DNA of 64,000 nucleotides from Nitrospira sp. (GCA_037045225.1 JBAOHZ010000009.1:1550001-1614000), one strand, 5' to 3'. Shown: positions 43,080 to 51,695, counted from the first letter of the stretch. Translations and numbers: made by a program. The notes: generated by a model not told the origin, from the letters alone.

Positions 43080-43793
43080 TCACACCTCCTGATAGACGAG
43101 CCCCTTCCCCAGCACCAGTTGCAGAATGGTGCCACTGAACCAAATGGGATGCCCCGAGAGCAGATCCTCCCAGGTCTTCAGGAACACGATCTTTGGGATT
43201 TCGATCTCGCCCCTGATCCGGCGATAGGCGTTCCTGCTGGACCATTGGCTCCGCATCTCTTCCCACAGCCGACTGATGGGAAACCCAAGGGAGCGTTTCC
43301 AGGACCAGCACATATTCACGTAGCCGCATTGATCCTGGACATATTGGCTGATGACATAGCGGCTCAGGCGGTTCCGGGAACGATGGCTCGGCTGATAGGC
43401 CTTGATCCAGACGACTGGAGCCCCGTGGAGGGCTTGCCATTGCGATGAGAGCCATCCCTGCGAGATCCAGAAGCGTCGGGCGCGTTCTCCGTCCGGCACC
43501 CGCCAGGCCCAGAAGATATGGAGCACGCCATGCCCTTCCTCCGTCCGAACTTGGTAATACTCCAACCCCTGAAACCCGAGCTGGCGCTCGATCCGTTGGC
43601 GCAATTGCTTGTGATGGTAGGTGAGTTTCTCGGCATCCCCGCCTTCCGCCGTCGAGAGCGTGACCCAGAGGACTTGGAACTGATGACATTCCCAGAACCA
43701 CAACAGCGACCGGACCCGTTGATAGCCTCGTTTCTGCTTCCTGGTCCATTCGCCGGCGACCGGCTCCCGCCGGAACTCCTTCCAGCGGCTCAT
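43080..43793 (-). CDS. Rep-like replication protein of element B (possible HUH/rolling-circle type)
   Basis: A 237-residue, Trp- and Arg-rich protein. EEGHGVLHIFWAW (about residues 92-104) has two histidines with a bulky residue spacing like motif II of rolling-circle Reps, and SRYVISQYVQDQ (about 167-178) has two Tyr in a helix as in motif III. The N-terminal RSLLWFWECHQFQVLWVTLS fits motif I. The match is by eye and partial, since the strict HUH triad is not present. ATG overlaps the stop of the HTH gene (ATGA), so translation is coupled. Confidence 0.5.
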   Translation of the reverse strand: MSRWKEFRREPVAGEWTRKQKRGYQRVRSLLWFWECHQFQVLWVTLSTAEGGDAEKLTYHHKQLRQRIERQLGFQGLEYYQVRTEEGHGVLHIFWAWRVPDGERARRFWISQGWLSSQWQALHGAPVVWIKAYQPSHRSRNRLSRYVISQYVQDQCGYVNMCWSWKRSLGFPISRLWEEMRSQWSSRNAYRRIRGEIEIPKIVFLKTWEDLLSGHPIWFSGTILQLVLGKGLVYQEV

Positions 43794-43999
43794 CGGACAC
43801 CTTCCGCCTGAGGGATGGCAGGCCTGAGCCCGGCAGAGAGAATCCGTTCCAACTCTTCGATAGGAATCCGCACGGCACGGACCGAGGGCTTCACATAGGC
43901 GATCTGCCGTTTCAGGATGTATTTCCTGATCGTGCTTTCCTTCAGCCCTAACCGGTTCGCCGCTTCTCGAATGGTGATCAATTGTGTACTGGGGACCAT
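43790..43999 (-). CDS. excisionase-type HTH protein of element B
   Basis: 69 residues, nearly all a winged HTH (LITIREAANRLGLKESTIRKYILKRQI, then VRIPIEELERIL). A GGGAGGTGTCCC ribosome site precedes ATG. First gene of a three-gene operon (HTH, Rep-like, zinc protein) and divergent from the integrase side. Likely controls excision or the operon itself. Confidence 0.78.
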   Translation of the reverse strand: MVPSTQLITIREAANRLGLKESTIRKYILKRQIAYVKPSVRAVRIPIEELERILSAGLRPAIPQAEGVR

Positions 44000-44203
44000 G
44001 GGACACCTCCCTGTGAAAATGATTGAGAAGAGATCACGCCTAAAACATTGTTAGACGTGACTACTCTTGACAGCCATTAGCAAGACAGAGGTACACTTGC
44101 CAAACAAATTCATCCCTAAATGGCCGTCGTGGCCGAGACTATTTTCGATGGTGTTGGGATCAGGAATACGAAGAGGGTTCGGCGTGAGAAAGGAGCGGAA
44201 GGC

Positions 44204-44881
44204 ATGAGCGCACAGGGGAAAGCCGAGCAGGCATTTCAACAGGAGTACGAGAAAGCGACTGAGCGCATCCGCACGATGCCGGATGGCGCCGTCGGGTGGG
44301 CACTCAGGTTCCTGCAAACGGACCTAGAAGCCCTGACACCGACAGAGTGGACGCTGGTGGCGTTTGAGGTCGCGGCGTTCGTCGATGAGACGGGGGACCG
44401 ATTCGGCGGGATGGTGGCACCAGAAAGTGGCTGGAGCGTGGAAGGGGTGCCGAATGCAAAGAACTATCAGACCATTCCCAGCCGGAAAGAAGCCCAGGAC
44501 ATTCAGGCCACCGTCCTGCATCAGTTAGAACTCTACTGGCACGAAGGATACACCACCTTCACCTTTCCCCAGATGACACTGGTCGTGGTCTCGCCGGGTA
44601 GCTTCTCCGACGAGGCCGGGACAATCTTCGTGAGCGCGAAACGCAAGGCCAAGGAGTTTGAATACCGCTTTGTGCACCTCTTGGCCCAATCCGGGGACTA
44701 CATTCGGCGCTGCCCGGAATGCGCCAGGATCTATTTAGCGATCAGACGTGACCAGCTCTACTGCCAGCCGCGCTGCCAGAACCGAGTCGCGGCGAGAAAG
44801 TGGCGAGAAAGCCGGAAGACCGACCAAAAGACCGAGCGAGGAAAGGAGGACCGCCATGGCAAGAAAAGCGGGAAAGGATAG
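44204..44881 (+). CDS. CGNR-type zinc-finger protein
   Basis: 225 residues from ATG 44204 (GAAAGGAGCGGAAGG upstream). The N-terminal 150 residues are a mixed domain with no clear family. The C-terminus is a Cys4 finger like CGNR/transcription-factor types: IRRCPECARIYLAIRRDQLYC, then QNRVAARKWRES, where the sequence QNRVAARK resembles the CGNRaaarr motif. Overlaps the integrase start by 26 bp, so co-expressed with it. Possibly a transcription regulator of the element. Confidence 0.6.
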   Translation: MSAQGKAEQAFQQEYEKATERIRTMPDGAVGWALRFLQTDLEALTPTEWTLVAFEVAAFVDETGDRFGGMVAPESGWSVEGVPNAKNYQTIPSRKEAQDIQATVLHQLELYWHEGYTTFTFPQMTLVVVSPGSFSDEAGTIFVSAKRKAKEFEYRFVHLLAQSGDYIRRCPECARIYLAIRRDQLYCQPRCQNRVAARKWRESRKTDQKTERGKEDRHGKKSGKG

Positions 44882-46022
44882 AGGCATCACCCAGCGGAAG
44901 GGCCGCGAAGGGTGGTGGGTGCGACTATATGCCAACGGACGGGAGCGCTGGCATCGCTGTGATACGAAATCACAGGCCAAGGCCTTATATGGACGGCTGA
45001 GGGCTGACATTCGAGAGGGCAAATATTTTCCGGAGAAGTTTTCTTCTGGGAAGGACGTGACTTTACGAGCGTGGGTGAACCGATGCCTGGAGGGATCTAC
45101 GAATCGAGGCGTTGAGAATGAGCGGCGTTACGGTCGCCGCTGGTCACTCCTCTTAGGAAAGCGTTTGATTACCGAGATCTCGACAGAGGACTTGCGGCGC
45201 GTCCAAGCGAAGATGAGGACAAGGCTGAGACCACGTGCAGCAGATACGCCAAAGGATTCCGAACCGGAACGCCAGTGGAGTGACGCGACCATTAACCGGC
45301 ATTTCACATTCCTCCGTCATGTCCTGATGTTGGCTGTCAAAGATGGCAAACTGACCCGCAACCCGGTGTCGTCTATAAAGTTCTTGCCGGAAGTCCGGCG
45401 CACCAGGTTTCTCACTGATCAGGAATTGTTTCAACTGGAGCAGATCATGCCTCCCGCCGCCTGGAAGCTGGTCGCATTTGCTATCGAAACCGGCATGAGA
45501 CGAGAAGAACAGTTTCAACTGAGGTGGGATCAGATCGACCTTGAAGCAGGTGTCGCGACCATTCCGCTACCCAAAGGTGGGAAAACCCGTCATGTGCCAC
45601 TCAGCGAGGGCGCAAAGGACATCCTGCGGTCCCTGGATTCGTTCGTACGATCTCCCTGGGTCTTCCCTAGCCCCAAGTTTCCACTCCAAGCCTGGAACCC
45701 GCAAAGCTTCGTGAACCACTTCTACTCGCCCTATTTGCAAAAAGTCGGGATACAGGGGGTTTGCTGGCACACATTGAGGCACACGGCGGCCAGTCGTCGG
45801 GTTATGGCCGGAGTAGATTTAGTTTCAGTCAAAGAGATCCTTGGACACAGGGATATACAGACCACGCTCCGATACTCTCATTTGTCTCCTGGTCACCTCC
45901 AAGAGGCAGTCAACCGGGGGAGCCTCACTCGAACCGTGACCAAAACCGTGACCAGCCTCCAGGCTCATAAAACGAACCGGGACCTGGAAGGCTCGCAAGT
46001 TATTGAAAGTGTGGAGGGATAA
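44856..46022 (+). CDS. tyrosine recombinase, integrase of element B
   Basis: 388 residues from ATG 44856 (GAAAGGAGGA upstream). Arm-binding N-terminus (GITQRKGREGWWVRLYANG), core-binding domain, then ETGMRREEQFQLRW (Arg), WHTLRHTAASRR (HxxR), ILGHRDIQTTLRYSHLSP (His and Tyr). After the Tyr it has an extra tail of about 45 residues rich in Thr and Val (LTRTVTKTVTS), encoded by the arm-type DNA repeats. The stop lies in the att repeat next to tRNA-Gln. Confidence 0.93.
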   Translation: MARKAGKDRGITQRKGREGWWVRLYANGRERWHRCDTKSQAKALYGRLRADIREGKYFPEKFSSGKDVTLRAWVNRCLEGSTNRGVENERRYGRRWSLLLGKRLITEISTEDLRRVQAKMRTRLRPRAADTPKDSEPERQWSDATINRHFTFLRHVLMLAVKDGKLTRNPVSSIKFLPEVRRTRFLTDQELFQLEQIMPPAAWKLVAFAIETGMRREEQFQLRWDQIDLEAGVATIPLPKGGKTRHVPLSEGAKDILRSLDSFVRSPWVFPSPKFPLQAWNPQSFVNHFYSPYLQKVGIQGVCWHTLRHTAASRRVMAGVDLVSVKEILGHRDIQTTLRYSHLSPGHLQEAVNRGSLTRTVTKTVTSLQAHKTNRDLEGSQVIESVEG

Positions 46023-46068
46023 ATTGGCTGGGGGACTAGGAATCGAACCTAGGTAGCCAGCTCCAAAG
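46014..46068. repeat. attachment-site repeat, right copy (inside tRNA-Gln)
   Basis: 55 bp identical to 35911-35965; includes the last codons of the integrase and the 3' half of tRNA-Gln(TTG). Confidence 0.92.
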
Positions 46069-46098
46069 GCTGGCGTCCTACCGCTAGACGATCCCCCA
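46025..46098 (-). tRNA. tRNA-Gln (anticodon TTG)
   Basis: 74 nt with CCA. Acceptor TGGGGGA pairs with TCCCCCA. Anticodon arm CCAGC-CTTTGGA-GCTGG. T arm GGTTCGATTCC. Target of element B. Confidence 0.93.
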
Positions 46099-46151
46099 GC
46101 GCGGTACGGAACCGAGACATCGAGCTGAAGAGCGAGGCGTGGAAAAGGTTT

Positions 46152-46225
46152 TGGCTGGGGGACTAGGAATCGAACCTAGGTAGTCAGATCCAGAGACTGA
46201 CGTCCTACCGCTAGACGATCCCCCA
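46152..46225 (-). tRNA. tRNA-Gln (anticodon CTG)
   Basis: 74 nt with CCA, nearly the same as the TTG gene outside the anticodon arm. Anticodon stem TCAGT/TCTGA has a U-U mismatch at 31-39; loop CTCTGGA gives CTG. Lies 53 bp upstream of the TTG gene, so both are likely in one transcript. Confidence 0.88.
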
Positions 46226-46237
46226 ACCGGTCCACAC

Positions 46238-46265
46238 AGTAATATAAGCTTCTCTACTGCGTCAA
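46238..46265 (-). promoter_or_regulatory. promoter of the tRNA-Gln pair
   Basis: TTGACG (46265-46260) and ATTACT (46243-46238), 16 bp apart, just before tRNA-Gln(CTG). Confidence 0.45.
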
Positions 46266-46294
46266 GATCGACGCGGATTCTTGACGGGCCGAAC

Positions 46295-47710
46295 TCAGGA
46301 TCCGGAGGCCCGCTCGATCCCCTTGCGGAGTCGAAACAAAGTACGATCCCGTCCAAGCACCTCCATCACCTCGAACAAACCTGGACTTGCCGTCCGTCCT
46401 GTCAAGGCGACTCGCACCGGCTGGGCCAGTTGCCCCATTTTTATCCCCTCTTCCTCAACCAGCTGCTTAAACGACGCTTCCCATTCCTGCTTGGAAAACA
46501 CGGGAAAGGCTTCGAATCGGCTTAACAGCTTGGTTAACACCGGCGCGTGAGTGGATGTGAGGAATTTCTTGGCCGCCTCATCATCAAACATGACCGCTTG
46601 GCCGAAGTAGGGCGTGACCCAGTGGACCATTTCGACCAGTGTCTTGGTTCGCTCCTTCACCAACACCACCAGCTGGGCAAGCCATTCGGTCGACACGGAG
46701 CGGACTTCTTCCTTGAGCCCGGCCTGCTCGAGGAGCGGCACGAGCGCCTGAGCAATCTCAGCCGGCGGACTGGTCTTGAGATATTCGGCATTGATCCACG
46801 ACAATTTGTCCGGATTAAACACCGCCGCCGACGTCTGCACATTCTTCCAGGAGAACTTCTCGATCAGTTCTGCACGCGAAAACAGTTCCTGATCACCATG
46901 GGACCAACCCAAGCGGACCAGGTAATTGACCATGGCGTCGGGCAGATACCCCATGTCTTTGTAGGCCATGATCGAGGTGGCGCCGTGCCGTTTCGACAAC
47001 CGTGCCTTGTCCGGTCCGAGAATCATCGGGAGATGCCCGAAGCGCGGGAGGGGAAATCCCAGCGCCTGAAAAATTGGGATTTGTCGCGGCGTATTCGTCA
47101 GATGGTCATCGCCCCGCACCACATGGGTGATCCCCATCAACGCATCGTCCACGACCACGGAAAAATTGTAGGTCGGATACCCATTAGATCTGAGAATGAT
47201 GACATCGTCCAGAATCTGGTTGTCGAATACCACGGGGCCCTTAATCAAATCATCCACGACCGTCTGGCCGTCCTGCGGAGCCCTAAAACGGAGCGCCGCT
47301 TCGCCTGTCGGCTTTCTCAGCCCGAGGTTCCGGCACCGGCCATCATACTTGGGCGATCCGCCTGTGGATTCGGCTTCCTTCCGACGCGCCTCCAGCTCCT
47401 CCGAGGTGCACACGCACCAATAGGCATGGCCTTGTTCGAATAATCGCATCGCATGTTCACGATAGAGATCCATTCGCTCAGTCTGCCGAAAGGGCCCTTC
47501 GTCCCAATCAAGCTTGACCCAACGCATCCCGTCCAAAATAGCTTGAATGGAATCATCGGTGGAACGGCTCTGATCGGTGTCTTCAATGCGAAGAACAAAG
47601 ACCCCGTTCTGCTGCCGTGCAAACAGCCAGTTGAACAAGGCCGTCCGCACCCCGCCGATATGCAGGAAACCCGTCGGACTGGGCGCAAAACGAACCCTGA
47701 CCTGACTCAT
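46295..47710 (-). CDS. gltX: glutamyl-tRNA synthetase
   Basis: A 471-residue class I synthetase. HIGH-type motif in FAPSPTGFLHIGGVRTA near residue 7, KLSKRHGATS near 237 as KMSKS, and an all-helical anticodon-binding C-terminal half (about 310-471), typical of bacterial GluRS. Charges tRNA-Glu and feeds both protein and tetrapyrrole synthesis. It ends 29 bp from the tRNA-Gln promoter on the same strand. Confidence 0.96.
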   Translation of the reverse strand: MSQVRVRFAPSPTGFLHIGGVRTALFNWLFARQQNGVFVLRIEDTDQSRSTDDSIQAILDGMRWVKLDWDEGPFRQTERMDLYREHAMRLFEQGHAYWCVCTSEELEARRKEAESTGGSPKYDGRCRNLGLRKPTGEAALRFRAPQDGQTVVDDLIKGPVVFDNQILDDVIILRSNGYPTYNFSVVVDDALMGITHVVRGDDHLTNTPRQIPIFQALGFPLPRFGHLPMILGPDKARLSKRHGATSIMAYKDMGYLPDAMVNYLVRLGWSHGDQELFSRAELIEKFSWKNVQTSAAVFNPDKLSWINAEYLKTSPPAEIAQALVPLLEQAGLKEEVRSVSTEWLAQLVVLVKERTKTLVEMVHWVTPYFGQAVMFDDEAAKKFLTSTHAPVLTKLLSRFEAFPVFSKQEWEASFKQLVEEEGIKMGQLAQPVRVALTGRTASPGLFEVMEVLGRDRTLFRLRKGIERASGS

Positions 47711-47827
47711 CGCATCACCGTAGTTCGTGTGGAAATAGTAAACGGGGGGCTATCTATAACATGGCATTCAACTGATGTACAGAACGAGCCTGTTCCATTC
47801 TGAATCCGTTTTTGCTAAGAACAGACC

Positions 47828-48526
47828 ATGGCTGAACCGACACAAATCGCCGAAATCGTCTCCCTCACAACCTTGACTCCACACACGACGGAACTCGTGC
47901 TCCGCCCGATCGAGTACCCGCTTTCATTCAAGCCCGGGCAGTGGATCTCGTTGCAATTGCCGGTCGGAGACCATCCGCCCTTGAATCGTGCCTACTCGTT
48001 GGCGGAACCGCCGTCTACCGCCGGCCACCTCACGCTGGTCTTCGACCACGTGCCGGGAGGGAAAGGCTCCGGCTATCTCGCATCGCTCAAGCCAGGCGAT
48101 CGCATTCCCCTGTCAGGCCCCTATGGCCATTTTGTGCTGCCCGACTCGGCACCTCAGCACCTGTTATTGATCGGACGTTATTCAGGGATTGTCCCCCTGC
48201 GTTGCATGCTCCGCTCATTGGCAGACCAGGGCTCGCTACCTTCGAGCACGCTGATCGCCCAAGCGCCGACCGCTGCCGAACAGCTCTACCATGAAGAATT
48301 CATGGCCCTTGCGACAAGCCAATCCCATTTCCAATATCTGCCGTTTGTCAGCGAAGCCCCCGACAGCCATGCTGAGACGGTGGATGTGATCAAACAAATC
48401 GCGGGAAATGGTCGGCAGGTGACCCCAATGATCGCCGGGGTCAAGGCATTTGCACGCCCATTACGGGCGCTGCTGATGGAACTGGGGTTCGATCGGCGGG
48501 AAGTGAAATTAGAAACGTACGACTGA
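47828..48526 (+). CDS. ferredoxin-NADP reductase-like flavoprotein
   Basis: 232 residues. FAD-binding barrel at 1-105: the RAYSLAEPP motif (RxYS) near residue 56 and GYLASLKPGDRIPLSGPYG. NAD(P) part at 105-232, but its first glycine loop reads LLIGRYSGIVPLRCML instead of the usual GGxGIxP and the C-terminal CGP motif is absent (IAGVKAFA). It likely binds FAD and might take electrons from a partner other than NAD(P)H. Faces the ferredoxin gene across a short gap, so a partnership with that ferredoxin is possible. Confidence 0.7.
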   Translation: MAEPTQIAEIVSLTTLTPHTTELVLRPIEYPLSFKPGQWISLQLPVGDHPPLNRAYSLAEPPSTAGHLTLVFDHVPGGKGSGYLASLKPGDRIPLSGPYGHFVLPDSAPQHLLLIGRYSGIVPLRCMLRSLADQGSLPSSTLIAQAPTAAEQLYHEEFMALATSQSHFQYLPFVSEAPDSHAETVDVIKQIAGNGRQVTPMIAGVKAFARPLRALLMELGFDRREVKLETYD

Positions 48527-48564
48527 TACGACCCTTGCACGCCCCGCACTCGATCTGCTTGCCG

Positions 48565-48981
48565 TCAGTGCCCCTCTTTCGCCAGATTCTTGTTGATGGC
48601 AGGAATTTCTACCACGACTTCCACCGTTCCATTCGGCACACATTGGCAACCAAGCCGAGATTGCAATGTCGTGGCAGGCGCTTCGTCTAACTGGTCGAAC
48701 TCGTCATCCGTCCCCTCATTGCACGTCTCCAGGCCTTTCTTGACCATGACATGGCAGGTGGAGCAAGCACAGACGCCACCGCACACATGTTCGAGGTCAA
48801 TCCCATTGCCCATCGCAATGTCGAGAATACTTCCCGGCAGGCCCGTAGGACCGTAGGGAATCTTGTCCGGTTGTACCTCAACTTTTTTCTCCGTCTTGTC
48901 GGGGAAAATGAAAGTCACGGTATAAGATTTTTGCGGCAGCTCCACGTCTGCCTTTTCAATATAGGGATTTGTCCCACCCAT
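48565..48981 (-). CDS. fdx: 2Fe-2S ferredoxin, ISC adrenodoxin type
   Basis: A 138-residue ferredoxin. Cluster ligands Cys in VCGGVCACSTCHVMV (C-x5-C-x2-C, residues about 67-76) and in RLGCQCVPNG. An N-terminal extension of about 20 residues and the acidic stretch EGTDDEFDQLDE fit ISC-type ferredoxin, which gives electrons for cluster assembly on IscU. It is divergent from iscR with about 200 bp between. Confidence 0.88.
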   Translation of the reverse strand: MGGTNPYIEKADVELPQKSYTVTFIFPDKTEKKVEVQPDKIPYGPTGLPGSILDIAMGNGIDLEHVCGGVCACSTCHVMVKKGLETCNEGTDDEFDQLDEAPATTLQSRLGCQCVPNGTVEVVVEIPAINKNLAKEGH

Positions 48982-49137
48982 GTTGCTTAACCCCTTTTGT
49001 CATGCATGTGGCGCCATGTATCGCGTGGCTTCCGTCTCACCCGCCAGCCTCCAGAGACTGACATTCTTGCTTCTCCGCCCCTCCGCTCGCTTGACAGGCC
49101 CAAAGACCACATGATACCTTTTGTACGACTGATTTGA

Positions 49138-49160
49138 TCGGAGATCATTATAGTCTCCGA
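49138..49160 (+). promoter_or_regulatory. palindrome over the -10 box of the isc operon, candidate IscR site
   Basis: TCGGAGA (49138-49144) and TCTCCGA (49154-49160) are perfect arms flanking TCATTATAG, which contains the -10-like TATAGT. It is 23 bp before the iscR ATG, so IscR autoregulation is plausible; it does not match the E. coli type 1 consensus. Confidence 0.5.
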
Positions 49161-49183
49161 CTCGAAGGATCGGCAATAGGCCC

Positions 49184-49663
49184 ATGCTGAAATTATCGAA
49201 AAAAGCTGACTACGGGTTGATGGCACTCCAGCACATCGCCTCCAACCAATACGGCGATGTTGCCCAAGCTCGCGTGGTAAACACAAAGGAAATCGCCGAG
49301 GAGTACCACATTCCGGTGGAGCTACTTGCCAAAGTCCTCCAGACCCTCTCCAAGAGTGGAATCATCGAGAGCCATAACGGCCCCAAAGGCGGCTATCTCC
49401 TCGGCAAGAATCCGAGGGAGATCACGATTGCCCAGGTACTCGAAAGCCTGGAAGGGCCCCTCGGCATCATGGACTGTTCACACGAAAAAGACGGCGATGC
49501 CTGCATGCAGCGCGAGCACTGTAACATCCGGACCCCACTGTTGAAAGTCCAGAGCAGTATTTACCAGCTCCTGAACAATATGACCTTGCAAGATATGATG
49601 GGGGGCACCCCACTCATCACCATTCAATCCGTCGCGACGGAACAACAAGGAGTCGAGCGATGA
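49184..49663 (+). CDS. iscR: Rrf2-family transcription regulator IscR
   Basis: A 159-residue winged-HTH repressor that senses Fe-S status. MLKLSKKADYGLMALQHIA at the start, HTH with VPVELLAKVLQTLSKSG-like reading, then the wing GPKGGYLL. Three Cys at about residues 104-117 (MDCSHEKDGDACMQREHC) would hold a 2Fe-2S cluster. First gene of the isc operon; overlaps iscS by 4 bp. Confidence 0.92.
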   Translation: MLKLSKKADYGLMALQHIASNQYGDVAQARVVNTKEIAEEYHIPVELLAKVLQTLSKSGIIESHNGPKGGYLLGKNPREITIAQVLESLEGPLGIMDCSHEKDGDACMQREHCNIRTPLLKVQSSIYQLLNNMTLQDMMGGTPLITIQSVATEQQGVER

Positions 49664-50877
49664 AGTTCCCGATTTACCTGGATAACCATTCGACCACCCC
49701 GATGGATCCCCGGGTGCTGGAATCTATGTTGCCCTATTTCACGGAAAAGTTCGGGAACGCCGCCAGCCGCAACCACGCGTTCGGATGGGACGCCGAAGAG
49801 GGCGTGGAAACGGCGCGGAAACAGATCGCCAAGCTCATCCATGCGGATGCCAAGGAGATCGTGTTCACCAGCGGCGCAACGGAATCGAACAATCTGGCGC
49901 TCAAAGGCGTCGTCGAGATGTATCACGAGAAGGGCGATCACATCATTACGTCGTCCACCGAACATCGTGCGGTGTTGGACACGGCCAAATCGCTCGAAGC
50001 CAAACGCGGGGTCAAGGTCACCTATCTCCCGGTCGACAAGTTTGGCATGGTCAACCCCGAAGATGTGCGCAACGCCATCACCGACAAGACCATCTTGATC
50101 TCGGTCATGTTCGCCAATAACGAAATCGGCACCATCAACCCGGTCAAAGCAATCGGGAAGATCGCGAAGGAAAAGGGCATTTTGTTTCATTGCGATGCGA
50201 CTCAGGGCGTCGGGAAAGTCCCGATCGATGTCCAGGACATGGGAATCGATCTGATGTCGTTCAGCGCGCACAAAATCTATGGCCCTAAGGGCATCGGCGC
50301 CCTCTATGTCAGAAAAAAGAATCCCCGCGTCCGCATTGCGGCTCAAATGGATGGAGGCGGACATGAGCGCGGCATGCGTTCCGGAACCCTGCCTGTGCCG
50401 TTGATTGTGGGCTTCGGAAAAGCCTGCGAACTGTGCGAGCAAGAAATGGCCGCCGATGCCGCGCGGCTGTCCGTCATGCGCGACCGCCTGCATGCCACCA
50501 TCACCAAGGCGCTGGAAGACGTTTACTTGAACGGCCACCCGACAGAACGTCTCCCTCACAATCTCAATATCTCGTTTGCCTATGTCGAAGGCGAGTCGTT
50601 ACTAATGGGCTGCAAGGAAATCGCTCTATCTTCCGGCTCGGCCTGCACATCAGCAACCTTGGAACCCTCCTATGTGTTGCGCGCCTTAGGTGTGGGAGCA
50701 GAACTCGCGCATTCTTCCATTCGATTCGGTCTGGGACGCTTCACGCTCGACGAAGAAGTGGACTACGCCGCAAAGCGAATTATCGAAACCGTGACGAAAC
50801 TGAGAGAAATGTCGCCGTTGTATGAAATGGCAAAGGAAGGCATCGATCTGAAGTCCGTGCAATGGGCAGCTCATTAA
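49660..50877 (+). CDS. iscS: cysteine desulfurase IscS
   Basis: A 405-residue PLP enzyme that takes sulfur from cysteine. N-terminal YLDNHSTTPMDPRV, PLP-lysine in SFSAHKIYGPKGIG near residue 206, and the mobile active Cys in SSGSACTSATLEPS near 330. Overlaps the iscR stop by 4 bp (ATGA). Group I desulfurase length. Confidence 0.96.
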   Translation: MKFPIYLDNHSTTPMDPRVLESMLPYFTEKFGNAASRNHAFGWDAEEGVETARKQIAKLIHADAKEIVFTSGATESNNLALKGVVEMYHEKGDHIITSSTEHRAVLDTAKSLEAKRGVKVTYLPVDKFGMVNPEDVRNAITDKTILISVMFANNEIGTINPVKAIGKIAKEKGILFHCDATQGVGKVPIDVQDMGIDLMSFSAHKIYGPKGIGALYVRKKNPRVRIAAQMDGGGHERGMRSGTLPVPLIVGFGKACELCEQEMAADAARLSVMRDRLHATITKALEDVYLNGHPTERLPHNLNISFAYVEGESLLMGCKEIALSSGSACTSATLEPSYVLRALGVGAELAHSSIRFGLGRFTLDEEVDYAAKRIIETVTKLREMSPLYEMAKEGIDLKSVQWAAH

Positions 50878-50920
50878 CCTGAATCATTACGCTCGTATGC
50901 GATAAATTTCGGAGGACACC

Positions 50921-51304
50921 ATGGCCTATAGCGAAAAAGTCGTTGACCACTTCAACAATCCCCGCAATATGGGCAGTTTCAAGAAGGAAGAAGACGGGGT
51001 CGGAACCGGCATCGTTGGGGCGCCGGAATGCGGCGATGTCATGAAACTGCAGATCAAAGTCGAAAACGACACGATCGTAGATGCCAAGTTCAAGACCTTC
51101 GGATGCGGCTCTGCCATCGCCAGCTCCAGCCTAGCCACCGAGTGGCTCAAGGGCAAAACGGTGGAGGAGGCCGGCAAAATCAAGAACACCGATATCGTGC
51201 AGGAATTGAATCTGCCTCCTGTGAAGATTCACTGTTCCGTGCTGGCTGAAGATGCCATCAAAGCGGCCCTCGCCGACTATCAAAAGAAAGCCGACCCGAA
51301 GTAA
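50921..51304 (+). CDS. iscU: Fe-S scaffold protein IscU
   Basis: 127 residues. The three cluster Cys are in PECGDVMKLQ, FGCGSAIASSS and IHCSVLAEDA; the HscA-binding region is LPPVKIHC. Start MAYSEKVVDHFNNPRN, strongly conserved. A GGAGGACACC ribosome site precedes it. Confidence 0.96.
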   Translation: MAYSEKVVDHFNNPRNMGSFKKEEDGVGTGIVGAPECGDVMKLQIKVENDTIVDAKFKTFGCGSAIASSSLATEWLKGKTVEEAGKIKNTDIVQELNLPPVKIHCSVLAEDAIKAALADYQKKADPK

Positions 51305-51323
51305 CGACAGGAAGGAGCGCACT

Positions 51324-51695
51324 ATGGACCTCTCCACGGACCCCACCGCGAAGGCGGACACTCAAGCCCCGGTCATCACCCTGAGCGACGCAGCACTCAA
51401 AGAAGTGAAGCGGCTCATTAATGTCCAAGGCCTCGAAGAAGGCGGCCTCCGTCTTGGCGTCAAAGGCGGTGGGTGCTCCGGCCTGAGCTACACTATCAAC
51501 TTCGACGACAAGATCGGCCAATACGATCAGGTGTACGAATTCGACGGCGTGAAGGTCATTGTGGATGCCAAGAGTGCCATCTACCTGCAGGGCACCCAGC
51601 TCGATTTCCAGAAGGACCTGATGGGCGGGAATTTCAAATTCGTCAACCCCAACGCCAACAAGACATGCGGCTGCGGGGAATCCTTTTCAGCCTGA
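51324..51695 (+). CDS. iscA: A-type Fe-S carrier IscA
   Basis: 123 residues from ATG 51324 (GGAAGGAGCG upstream). A-type core with VKGGGCSGLSY near residue 50 and CGCGESF near the end, the three Cys that bind Fe or a 2Fe-2S cluster. N-terminus is about 15 residues longer than in E. coli. Confidence 0.94.
   Translation: MDLSTDPTAKADTQAPVITLSDAALKEVKRLINVQGLEEGGLRLGVKGGGCSGLSYTINFDDKIGQYDQVYEFDGVKVIVDAKSAIYLQGTQLDFQKDLMGGNFKFVNPNANKTCGCGESFSA

Larger units (their letters stand above)
35911..46068. mobile_element. element B: 10.2-kb integrative element in tRNA-Gln(TTG)
   Basis: Exact 55-bp direct repeats bound the element. It carries the giant STAND gene, an IS3 copy, an HTH/Rep-like/zinc-ribbon operon, a CGNR-type protein, and an integrase whose stop codon lies in the right repeat. 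The layout (integrase next to the intact tRNA, Rep and HTH inside, defence-like cargo at the far end) parallels element A, but the genes are only distantly related. No conjugation or capsid genes. Confidence 0.88.
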
